Source: Cunninghamia lanceolata (lineage: Eukaryota; Streptophyta; Pinopsida; Cupressales; Cupressaceae). Taken from it: DNA of 64,000 nt. The notes beneath the pieces were generated by a model that was not told where the DNA came from, did not search any database, and was given only the letters and a program-made list of their open reading frames with translations. Position numbers and translations under genes: made by a program. Below, in pieces: positions 22,794-33,321 of this stretch. Location: positions 2,232,001 through 2,296,000 of the forward strand of contig BSBN01000334.1 of NCBI GenBank assembly GCA_027924645.1. Direction: 5' to 3'. Every line of letters begins with the position of its first letter. Within the stretch, counting starts at the first letter, position 1.

Positions 22794-25700
22794 TAGTTCT
22801 CTCATGGAATGTAAGGGTCTTGAATAGTGGCCCTCAATAAAAAGTTGTTCGTGATTTGGTTAGGAATCATTCTCTGGATGTTCTTTTTCTTCAGGAGACT
22901 AAATTATCTATAGATAATATGTTGGCCATGGCTCCTAAGTTGTGGAAATATGATGAATGCTAGTGTATGGGGGCTCTTGGTGCTTCTGGAGGGGTGGCTT
23001 GCTTTTGGAACCCTCGGAAGATTTTCCCTCTCTGGTGGATGTCCTCTAGATCCTCTATATCCCTAGTCGCCTCTTGGTATGAGACTGGTGAGTGTATTCT
23101 CCTCTCTAATGTGTATGCTCCTGTTGAGTTTTTGGGTAAACAACTTCTATGGTCCCATCTTCATTTTGTTCGTAGCTTAGCTCCTTACCATCCATGGGTT
23201 ATGGCTAGCGATTTTAATGCTATTGTGGAGTTGTCTGAGAAAAGAGGTGGTATTCCTAGGTTGGAGCCTTCTGCTCTGTTATTCAGAGATAGCATTTCTA
23301 AATTAAATCTTATTGATGTTCTGCCAAGTAATGGTCACTTCACTTGGAATAATAGGAGAATTGGTGAGAGTTGTGTTACTGAGAGGCTTGATTGATTCTT
23401 GGTTTCCTGTTATTGGGTTGGAGACTTATGGTCCACTCGATCTGAAATTCTTGATTGGAGAGGTTCTGATCATTGGCCTATTAAGCTTAGTATTATCTTT
23501 GCTCAGGGGCCTTATTCTCCCTCATTCAAGTTCCAGATTATGTGGTTACGGGATCCTACTCTTCATGAACATGTGGCTGAGTGGTGGCGGATTGGTAGAC
23601 CAACTTTTGGTACAACAATGTACACATTCTCCAAGCTTCTTCAGTTTGTCAAATATCAGCTTAAAAGGTGGAATTGGTGATGTTTTGGTAATATCTTTCA
23701 TGCTAAGGTTGCTGCCCAGGAGGAGTTGAATAATATTATGCGGTTGATTTGTGAGAATGGGGCCTCTGAGGATCTTCTAAGGGAGGAGGCTAAGACTTTG
23801 AAAGTGGTTGAGGAATTTGAATTGCGGGAAGAAATCTATTAGAAGTAAAAGGCCTGGGTTGAATGGTTATAGGAAGGTGATAAAAACACTGCCTTCTTCT
23901 TCAATTCTGTGAAGGACAGGAGGCATGGTAATTCCATTCCTTTTCTGGTGAATGATAGGGGTGAACCTCTTGCCTCATTTCAGGAAATCTCTGCTAAGGC
24001 ATCTCAATATTTTGCTACTTTATTTAGGGAGGACTCACGAGGGGGCTCTGTTGAGGAAGCACATGTTCTTTCTTGTATTCCTCAGTTGGTTTCTAGGGAG
24101 GTGAATGAGTATCTGATGAAAGATATCTCTCTTGATGAGCTAGAGGGGATTGTGTTTTAGATGAAGAAGGGTAAAGCTCCTAGTCCTGATGGTTTCCTGA
24201 TTGAATTTTTTTAGGAATTCTGGGATATCATAAAGTTAGATCTTCTGGCAGTTGTCCTTGAGTCCCAAAGGAATAAGCAGATGCTTTGTGCTCTGAATTC
24301 CACCTTCCTTGCTCTCATACCCAAGTGTGAAGGTGCTAATAGGTTATCTCAGTTCTGGCCTATCTCTCTTTGTAATGTGGCTTACAAAATCATTTCTAAG
24401 TTATTGGCTGAGAGATTGAATAAGTGGCTTAAAGTGTTGATTTCAGAGGAACAGAGTGGATTTGTGGTGGGTCGATAGATTCTTGACGGGGTTGTCATTG
24501 CTACGAAGACCATCCACACCATGGACAACTCCCACGAGAAGGCTATGTTCATTAAGATGGATATGGCTAAGGCTTATGACAGGGTTAGATGGTCTTTTTT
24601 TTAGAAGATCCTTGTTTCTTTTGGTTTTGGTGAGGAGTGGATCCAGTGGGTCATGAGCTGTGTCACGTCTATTTCCTTCTCAGTTTTGATAAATGGAGAT
24701 CATTTTGAACTTTTTGGTGCCTCAAGGGGCTTGCACCAAGGGGATCCTCTTTCTCCATATCTTTTTTTGCTTCTTGTGGAAGGCCTTGGACATTTGTTGA
24801 AAAGAAGGGTGGAGCTTGGCACCATTCAGGGTTGGCAATGGGGTGGAGACTTGCCTCCGCAATCTCATTTACAGTTTGTTGATGATACTGCCCTGATGGG
24901 GATGGCTATTGTTAGGGAAGCTACTAACTTGAGGCAGGTGTTGGACATATATCTTGTTGCTTCAGGACAATTGATTAATGAGGAGAAGTCATCCATATTC
25001 TTCTTCAATACGCTGACCCCCATTCAGAGAAGAATTGCTAATATCTTGAGGTTTCAGATAGGGGTTCTCCCTTTGACATATCTGGGTTTCCCAATTTCTA
25101 TTCACCATCTTCCCAAGGGTTCTTGGTAGAATATTATTGATAAGCTCTGTGCAAAAGTTAATCATTGGACCCACAGATGGTTGTCTTTTGCGGGGTGGGT
25201 TCAGCTTCTCAAGTCGGTGGTGTAGGCTCTTCCTACCTATAGATGTATGCTTCAAGTGGCTTCGATGGGTTTTCTGAGGGAGTTGGATTCTCTTGCAAGG
25301 TAGTTCTTATGGGCGGGAAGTTTGTCATCCTCCAAGTGGAGCCTAGTTAGGTGGGATGTTGTGTGTAGCCCAAAGCAATTTGGTGGTCTTGGTCTTCGAC
25401 AGTCTACGTTATTCGGAGTGGCTGTGGCTGCTAAGCTTTTTTGGAGATGGTGTGTGGAACAGGATCAGCCATGGGCTAGGATATTATCTCATAAGTATTT
25501 CCTAGGGATTCCTTAGCAGGAACTCCCTCGTTACCCTCTTGAGGGGAAAGGTTCAGTGATTTGGAATGCTCTTCAGAAGGGTGCAAAGTTTATCAAGGAA
25601 GGTTTATTTTGGATTTGTAGACAGGGAACTAAAGCTCTCTTCTGGTTGGATTCTTGGGATGGATTCCCTTCACTTACTTCTCAGTTCCCCAACCTTCTTC

Positions 25701-27094
25701 CTTTGTGCCAAAGATTTCTTGAGGCTGGCTGGGCTAGGGTGAGTGACTTCAAGTCTATGGCTTCTTTTGGTTAGTTGGAGGTAGTTCATTGGAAGGATCC
25801 CACAGTGTGGCCAGATTTGGGACTTGCGGAAGATAGTGCTAAGCTTCACAAGATTCTTCATAGTAGGAGTTGTAGTTCTCTTTTGGAAGAGGATATTCTT
25901 GCTTGGACCCATAATCCTAAGGGGGTTTACTCTGTTGCTTCTGGTTATCAGGTGTTATTGGCTCAGAAGCTAATTGGGGTAGAGGTTCATTGGTGGAAAA
26001 GGGTGTGGAATAAACTCTCGTGGCCTAAATGCAACTACTTTGTTTTGGCTTTGGCTTGGAATAGGTGTTTGACCTAGGATAACATTTGTAAACAGGGATT
26101 TCAAGGACCTTCAATTTGTGTTTTGTGTGGGGGAGCGGAAGAGGATTCTTCGCATTTGTTCTTTCGGTGCCCCTTTGTTGTGCAGCTTTGGCATTGGTGG
26201 TGGAAGGTGTGGAAGCTTCCTTTTATTCATGTGTGCTCTTTGGTTGAATTCTGGGATAGTATGGGAAGACCTCCTTCTATGGCTTCCTTTTTGCAGGAAG
26301 TTTGGTTTGTGGATCCTACCTTTCTGCTTTGGCAGATTTGGCTGGAGTGGAACCACCAAATTTTTCATGATCAGAAGTTGGTGGGTCGGCAAGTTTGGCT
26401 GTGTATGCTAGGAATGGTACAGGAGTCAGTTTCAGCTAAATGTGATGTGGTTTTCCCCTTGGAGAGAGGTGATGATGAGTTGGTGGCCAGACTAGGTCTT
26501 CAAGAAATTCATTCTTCTTTTGTCAGTTCTAGGAACTGTAGGCATGGGCAAAAGAGGGTTCAATGGGTTGGAAGGTGGTTACCTCCTCCCAATGGATTTT
26601 TAAAGATCAATACTGATGGTTCTTCTAGGGGCAATCCTGGGCCTGCTGGAATTGGTGGAGTTGGTAGGGACTCAGCTGGGTCAGTGATTTTTCTGTTCTC
26701 TATACATGAGGGGGTGAAGACTATTAACTTCATGGAGGGTCTGGCAATTCTGCATGCTATTGAGAGGGCCCTTGCTTTGGGATGGAGAAAAGTTATATGT
26801 GAAGCTGATTCACAGATTTTGATTAATCTCTTGAATGAGTGAAAGATATCTGATATTAATTGGCAGTTGGCTTCGGTGGTTCAGCGGATTCTTCAGGTTA
26901 GTTCTCGAATGGAGGAAGCATCCTTTGTTCACATCCCGAGGGAGTGGAATCGAGCTGCCGACTGCTTGGCCAAATGGGCCTCTGAGCATGATAGTGGTTG
27001 GAAGGTTGAGGATTGGGATCAAGTTAACCCTAAACTGCATCTGGATTTAGACCGGTTCTTGGAGGAGGATAGGAGGATACATGGGGATAGTTGA
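22790..27094 (+). pseudogene. LINE ORF2: endonuclease, reverse transcriptase, RNase H
   Basis: All segments lie in one frame with no frameshift over 4.3 kb and 18 in-frame stops (13 TAG, 2 TAA, 3 TGA). The AP-endonuclease region starts MIVLSWNVRVLNSG and includes FLQETK, NVYAP, ASDFNAIV and GSDHWPIKL. In the RT, KKGKAPSPDGF, PISLCNVAYKIISK, GRxILDG, KMDMAKAYDRV, GLHQGDPLSPYLF and LQFVDDTALMG are all readable, with the catalytic FVDD intact. A CxxC...H-type region (CVLCGGAEEDSSHLFF) follows near 26120. The C-terminal RNase H (about 26570-27000) has INTDGS, EGLAIL, EADSQIL and AADCLA, so its catalytic D-E-D-D is intact. An RNase H at the end of ORF2 is known from plant L1 elements. Its start overlaps the ORF1 stop by ATGA. 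Confidence 0.95.
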
Positions 27095-27214
27095 TGTTGT
27101 TTCATGCTGTGGGGTTTTTGCCTTGTTTTCTGGGGCTGAGTCCCTTGGTTATTATTGTAATGCTCTTTTCTGATTTCTAATAAAGTTTTTACCCCTTTGT
27201 TTTTTTAAAAAAAA
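27095..27214 (+). terminator. LINE 3' UTR, poly(A) signal and tail
   Basis: The 3' UTR is about 100 bp and contains TTGTAATGCTC and AATAAA (27179-27184). It ends in a short run of A at 27207-27214 directly before the duplication. Confidence 0.85.
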
Positions 27215-27226
27215 TTGAATGAGCCT
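27215..27226. repeat. LINE target-site duplication, right copy
   Basis: TTGAATGAGCCT is identical to 21077-21088. Confidence 0.9.
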
Positions 27227-27610
27227 CTAAAATCAGTAGAAAAATCTGATAGAAGATTTTGCCTACTAACCCTAGATTTTGGAATTACTAGGTTATATAA
27301 AATTGTCAAAATTTCCACAAAACCCTAGCAATTAAAAAATGCAAGGCAAAATTTTGAATTTTTAGATTTTTCTATAGTTTATATCAGATCTGATGCAAAA
27401 ATCATGAATTAGGAAAATTTAGGAAGAATTGATGCAATTTAGTAATCCAAACAATGCAATTTTTTTGTATTTTTCAAATTTTTCAATTTTTTTGAATTTT
27501 TCTCAATGCAATGAAATGAATGACCAAATGAATGAATGAAATCAATCCAAATCTGAATAAAAACACTCAACAAGTTACAATTTAAGTCCAAAAACATGGG
27601 TTCATCAAAA
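27227..27610 (-). other. 5' leader of Y next to its 5' LTR
   Basis: AT-rich sequence with runs of T and ATGCAA words, continuous with 21076 downward once the LINE is removed. Next to the LTR the minus strand reads TTTTGATGAACCCATG. It does not begin with the TGG of a usual primer-binding site, so the tRNA primer is not identified. Confidence 0.6.
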
Positions 27611-28866
27611 TGTTTGGGGGAAAATTGGATTTGTTAATATTCTAATGTTTAGATGTTTAAATCCTCCTTTCCACCTTACATTCAAGGATCTAAGGTCGAG
27701 TGACAAGAACTATCATACCCTAGGTCACTTGTAGATGTAGGGAAACTTGGATTAGGGAATTTAATTATTAATTTTCCTTCTCTTATGTCTAATTAACCAT
27801 TAAAACCCTAATTATGCAAATACGACAACAAATTGACGAAAGACAGAAAAAGCTCTTGCAGACAGGATTAAAATACCAAATACAGAATACCTATTTTTGG
27901 GGTTCTGAAGCAGAACAATCAGGGACACTAGAGTGGGCACCCAAGTCCAAGGTACTTACTTTTTCACAGAATCTGGACCTCCTTCCGACACTAATCAGCC
28001 CTGTAACTTCTATTTTTAGAGATCTATCTGCAGAGGACACTAGAGTGAGTGCCCAAGTCCTGGAAGTGCTCCTTTGTCCCTCTTTTCTTCAGATCCTGAA
28101 TCCTTGATGCCTGCCAATCCTTCCTACAACTCCACTTTTCCCAAATGAGGCACTTATAACCTTCAATCACACGACTTAGATTAGGGGTTGTAGTGTTTAA
28201 AGGCTTGCCTCAGTCAAGCCCTAGAGGACACTTAAGTCTCCCAACACCGTTGTTAGATAAAGAGTGTGTGCGCTTGTGAGGCAGCGGTAAAAACTAAAGG
28301 AATCAATGATGAAAACACAATATTATGTCACCTTGTAGTGAAGCTCTCATGGAGGAAGAGGCTCTTCATGCCATGAGGGAATTAACGCTCAAATCTACAA
28401 ATATCAACACACAAAACACACAAGTCTACTCTTACAACACAATAGAAGCCTTGAATCCCCTTGAGAACATAATAGCTTGTTAGTAATCATCTAATTGAAA
28501 TCCAGTTTACAAATGAATGAATAAGCATGCTTATATATGCAACTACAAGCACTCTCACTAAGATTTTAAAAATCAAAACTTACCGTGTCAGCAAAAGGAC
28601 CTAATAACGGTCATAAACTGACACCCAAAAATTAGGGCTGCCCCAAAATAGGGCAGGACTAGGGTGCAGGCGCCCAAGTCCTTCCCCTCTATTTTATGTA
28701 GGGTACAAGTCAATGGGTCCACCTAGGTCCAATTTATCATGAAACCTAGGCCCCATTCCATCGCGATGCCAAAATATGAACTAAAATGTCCTAAATGCAT
28801 ACTAAAGACCTGGGAGCTAAACTTTATAAGGGAAAAGCCCCCAAGGGGACATTTTCTGATGTTACA
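27611..28866 (-). repeat. 5' LTR of Y
   Basis: 1256 bp, the same length as 15218-16473 and matching it along its length. The minus-strand TATATAAG (28537-28530) lies about 330 bp into the LTR and is the likely TATA box. The short ORF at 27814-28107 lies in the LTR and is not a gene. Confidence 0.95.
28530..28537 (-). promoter_or_regulatory. TATA box of the Y 5' LTR
   Basis: TATATAAG on the coding strand, kept in both LTR copies (also 16139-16146). Confidence 0.55.
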
Positions 28867-29678
28867 TCAGTACTTGGAGCTAAGTGATCTGGTATAGTGG
28901 CATCACAGTGGGTAGGTAAAGTTGTTGGTTGGGAAGAGGCTGCAGGTGCTTCCTCCCCTTCCCCTAACTATACATTCTCTTCCTGTGCCTCTTCTTCCCC
29001 AACTGGTTCAACCCTTAAGGGTCCCTCATCAATATGGTTGATCTTAAGAAAACATTCCAAAGAAATGTCAGGAAACTGAATAGATAGACTTCTTTTTATC
29101 ACTAATATTACCAATCCATCATGAGACAGTGATGACTGGTTATCTTTTCTCCTATACTCGGTAGACATTCTTTTCAAAAGATTAAATAGGAAACTTGGGA
29201 CATTTACAACCCTCCCATGATGGAGATGACTTAAAATTTTAAAATGCATAGTATACAACAATGATTGTCTCCCATCATAAGTAAGATACTTAATAATGTA
29301 AGTAGCAATAGAAGCCCATAACCAGGGTAAAGAAACACATTTGGTACCTTGTAATTAAGATTATATTCTTTCTCCTGGTTGAACGAATTCAAACCTTGCT
29401 ATAATGGTGTCAGCTTTCACAGGGAACTCTTCTCTAGTTGTAGGTAATCCTATTACCTCTGCAATAGAAGCTTCAAACGTGTCAACCTACAATCCCCTGA
29501 TTGTAGCTTCATTATTTTGAAATGCCCTCACAAACTGCTGAGTCATGGCTTCATTATATTTAGTCAACTTAAGAAAATAGTCCAACCATCTAGCTTGTTG
29601 GAAGATAGGCCTACAATCTGGGTCAATCAATAATGGTGTATGATCTGTAGGCTCTCTCTTGTTTTTTTCTCCACCCAT
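28867..29678 (-). pseudogene. Accessory ORF of element U, N-terminal part
   Basis: It starts at the ATG complementary to 29676-29678 with MGGEKNKREP. Blocks follow in the order seen in E1: ARWLDYFLKL, TIRGL-stop-VDTFEASIAEVIGLP, SLPWLWASIATYIIKYL, HFKILSHLHHGRVVNVPSFL, LLKRMSTEYRR and HDGLVILVIKRSLS. It then enters a Glu/Pro-rich linker and is cut by Y at 28867. The stop in the second block is TAG in place of a Gln codon. With the part at 15217-13271 the ORF is about 2.7 kb, close to the 2.9 kb of E1. I do not recognise the domain; it has no membrane segment or signal peptide. Confidence 0.7.
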
Positions 29679-30491
29679 TGTGTGATACTATTTTGTTTCC
29701 TTCTAGTTATGATTCACTTATGTGCCCAATTTATATAAAACCCTCTATTGTTGAACCCAATTCCCACTCTACAAATTTAATTCCTTGTGTTTTCAAGCAA
29801 TGCATTTACCAGATGCTATCTTGCTTGATTGTGTATGGTATGTGGCAGATAGTCATTAATTATGAAAGGAGAGGTTACAACTTGGGTAATGTACATGAAA
29901 TCATTTCAAATCATTTTTGCGTATGAAATCGCCCCAACTAAGGTGGCATTTGTTGACAAATTCAATGATAGGGTGAATGTATAGAAGACAGGGTTGAAAG
30001 CATTTTCAATTGTGCACAATAGTCGAATTAATGATTGGGTGAAATAAAACTACTATAAAAGAAATAGTATTAAATGTTAATTAATAGTAGTTGTGAGATA
30101 AATACCTTTTGAATGCTGATGAAGATGGAAATGATGTATGTGAAGATGATGACTTGCCATATGGATTGGATGTTTTTGAAGAATGTATTGAAGTGAATCA
30201 AATGGATGTGACGTTGAAGAAGTGTGCATGAAGGAGTGGTAGATTTATGACACATAGCAAAAAGGTACAGTGTGGAAGAGATAATGGTGGCATGCAGATG
30301 CTAGAAATAAAGGTGTTGTAGATCAGACTGGTTGCATGTACATAATCTAAAAAAAGATGTGAACAAGACCCATGTGACTTGGTTGTGGGTGCAGTGGCTA
30401 CAGGTCCCTCAAAAATGAGGAAATTGTAGTGGTTGTAGGTGGAATGGTACAGGTCCCATAAAACAGTAGAAAATATTTTGGCTATAGGTCC
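29679..30491 (-). other. Spacer of U between integrase and accessory ORF (second part)
   Basis: Non-coding. It carries GTGGCTACAGGTCCC-like short repeats at about 30390-30491, continued at 44188-44215 on the other side of Z. It also has a minus-strand splice-donor-like AAAAG|GTATTTATC near 30108 followed by ATTAATTAACATTTAAT. With 44193-44473 the spacer totals about 1.1 kb, like the E1 spacer. Confidence 0.5.
30487..30491. repeat. Target-site duplication of Z, left
   Basis: GGTCC, repeated at 44188-44192 after the other LTR. Confidence 0.85.
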
Positions 30492-32512
30492 TGTTGATGC
30501 ATAAATCTGTGCGTGTAATCCAACAGTAACATGGGAAACTCTGAGACGTGGGATTTCTCCTCAAAGTGACCTCCAGATTTTAAGGAAGCTAGCTCTTTTA
30601 TTCTTCAATGGGGGTTTGGGAAAAAGCTTAGAAAGGAAACTAGATTGCAGAAAACAAATGCCTAATCTAAGGCAATCCACTAGATTTGAAAGTTAGTTTG
30701 CATAGTGTTAACTTTGAAGGATTTGACTGGAATTAAAAGAGCATCAATGCATGGTTAGAACCAGTTTAAGAAACATATTAAATAGAGGTAGAATAAATAG
30801 AGATATTAGAAATAAGAAATATAAAATAGAGACACTCATATGCTCAGAACACCATCTCATTATTTGAATAACAACAAGTTACAGAGGCAAAAATTGCTGC
30901 ACAAAATGACTGTTACATTCTCATAAAGGAAGAACTGCAAACACAAAAAGAAAGAAAATCTATATCTATTGCTCCAACTCTCTAATCTAAAAAATGTAGA
31001 ACTCTAAACGTGTCTGAAGAACTCCTTCCATGATACTAATGGATCTGTAGTTATAGCCCCCAAAACCTAACAAATTCTCAACTGTCTCTCTAAAAATATG
31101 TAACTAACACTCTGCAAAATCCAGCATAAAATCTGGCAACAAATCCGTTATTTGAAACTGAACTGTTGTTTCTGTTTTGCCCATGGCTGAAAAAATATCT
31201 CTGTGGCATGAAGAAAAAAGGTCTCCTACAGCCATCTGTCTTGCTATCCTGTAGCTTGCTTATAAAAATGAAACATTGCTGCTCGTTTTAGGGTTACACC
31301 ATTTTATTTCCCTTGAGAAAGAAACTATAATAAATTTTATGAGTCTTATAAAGCCATAGATTTATTAGCTGGGACCCACCATTTTACTATGAGAAGCTTC
31401 TTAATAAATTCTCTCTCACCTGTAGCTTTTATATGAAACTTAAAACAAATTATATAGTTGTAAGTAATGGGGCCCCACCATTAGTTTCATTAATAAAAGA
31501 ATCTTCTCTTATAAATCCCGTAACATTTGCATTAGTAAAATAAAATGAAGCATTTAATTCCCCTATTCTCGGAATCAACCACGTGGCTCCTTCCACATCA
31601 TTCTTGAGTTCCTTTCTACCACTGCGGCCACGTGCTCAACTCCGCATGATTCTGAGTTACTTTCAAAGTTACTCTCTTTTGATTTGCATCCTGCACGTGT
31701 CACTCTCCGCACAATTCTTCTTTCTTTTTATTGCTTCTTAGGCTCGTCCATTTAATCGATAGACTTTTATAATATGTAATCAGCCTTTAAAGTATTCATG
31801 TGACCTAATTGATGCAATTATTCAAAATAAAACCAAAACTTTAGTTTGCTGTGTTCCACTTGAGCCATGTGGTGGCTTCTGCACCAACTTGAGTTGCTCT
31901 ATTTTCCTTCCACATCCTACACGTGGAAGCCTCCACATCTCCTTCTTTAACTGTTCCTGAACCATTGATTCATTTGCATCTTATGGTGGCTATGACTTTA
32001 ATTTATTGTGTCTTTGCTTTCTGAATGGGATGACTTGCCTTTTAATAGCTGGCGCACTCATTCTAGATATGCATGATAACATTTCCTTTCAAACCATACT
32101 TGAAACTTAAAGCTGGCACCACCTCTTAACTTTATTTGGAGTCTGTGATAAGAGCCAAACCCTTTGATTTAAATGATGCCATGACTTATAAACTATGTTT
32201 TATTGCTAGAAGTTGTGCTTTGTCCTGAGGAGCGCCATCCTTTGACAATACTCACTTCTTGTTTTATTTTGATGTGCCTTTGTAATGGTAATGGCTAGCA
32301 GCCATGTCCATTTGATATGACTGTGTCTCTACTTGACAATAGCGTGCCTCATATTAAATCTGTATTGATTCATATAGAATCTTTGATTGTTGACTGAGAC
32401 TCATTAAAAGGGAATCTGCACCTTTTATAAAAAATAACATAAACAAAAACCACAAACCCTATCAAACTACTATGTATCAAAATTTTAAAATAGTGTGTAA
32501 AATTATGCAATA
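30492..32512 (-). repeat. 3' LTR of Z
   Basis: It starts TGTTGATGCATAAATC and ends GCAATA, where the other copy has ACAACA, so the terminal CA is mutated. It matches 42147-44187 with substitutions and small indels. No ORF in it is a gene. Confidence 0.9.
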
Positions 32513-33321
32513 GTTCTTGGTGATAGGCTAGGTGAGTGAGCCTGTTCACTTAGTTAAACCTAGATCCTCTAGTTTTGCAGACTAGTGGCTTAACATTGGA
32601 CAACAGAGTCTGTCATACTGAAACTGAAACATTCATAAAACTAACCAACATTTGTGGTAGTAGGCCAATACAAGCTACCCAGAAACATTACTGAGGCTGA
32701 GACTAAAGCACTGCTGGGTGAAAACACACTCTGCAACTAATAGACCGCTGAAACAAATTGGTGACAACTGGCTATACTAATATTCTACAACTAAGATTAG
32801 CTGAAACAAATTTTTGAAATTTACACAGAACTGAAACACAGAACTAACTTCCCTCCTTTCCACTTTGCAACTAAGACTTATTGAAAACAAAACTAACTAA
32901 AACTGAAACAAATGCTACTGTTGTAGCTTATTCTGAACATTGAAGCCAAATTACTGACAACTGAAACATACAGGAACATGTACATTCACCGAAATAGCAA
33001 AATAGCTGCCATGTCTGATTATGTTGCTCCAATTTATCCACATCAAACTAAAAATGAACCAGATAAACTGTATGAAGAAATACAATAATATTTTGTACCT
33101 TTTTACTTCTCTGCACTTAGGAGAGTCCCTTTTTGCTTCAAAACACCAGTCATGTTGATCATCATGTTGTTCCTGTTTCAATGGAGGGCTGGGAGGGAAA
33201 ATAAAACACTGAAACTCTTTCCTCTACTTGCATTTGAAAACTTCTACTACTACAAACTCATTAGTGACCTTTTTTTTGACTCTTCATCTACATGATGATC
33301 CATGATAGCATCAAGATCTAG
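32513..33321 (-). other. 3' non-coding region of Z
   Basis: It is rich in CTGAAAC/ACTGAAACAAA words (32590-32960) on the plus strand and has no coding signal. I see no clear polypurine tract next to the 3' LTR at 32513; it has decayed or is weak. Confidence 0.5.

Larger units (their letters stand above)
21089..27214 (+). mobile_element. Full-length L1-type LINE inserted into Y
   Basis: The insert is 6126 bp between two copies of TTGAATGAGCCT. It has a 5' UTR, ORF1 (DUF4283 and zinc knuckle), ORF2 (endonuclease, RT, zinc-binding region, RNase H), an AATAAA signal at 27179-27184 and a short A tail. Its GC content is visibly higher than the AT-rich leader of Y on both sides. It is complete, but both ORFs carry many stops, so this copy is dead. 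Confidence 0.95.
15218..28866 (-). mobile_element. Element Y: non-autonomous Ty3/gypsy LTR retrotransposon carrying a LINE
   Basis: Two LTRs of 1256 bp each (15218-16473 and 27611-28866) bound the element. A minus-strand polypurine tract at 16487-16474 gives the orientation. Without the LINE the internal region is about 5 kb. It codes only for a protein with an aspartic protease domain. No gag capsid, reverse transcriptase or integrase is seen. The flanking 5-mers ATAGT (15213-15217) and TCAGT (28867-28871) form an imperfect target-site duplication. It sits inside the accessory ORF of U. Confidence 0.9.

Noticed and set aside
21333..27094. TAG reassigned as a sense codon in this genome
   Set aside because: TAA and TGA also interrupt the same frames, the affected elements are plainly decayed transposons, and CAG-to-TAG change explains the pattern.
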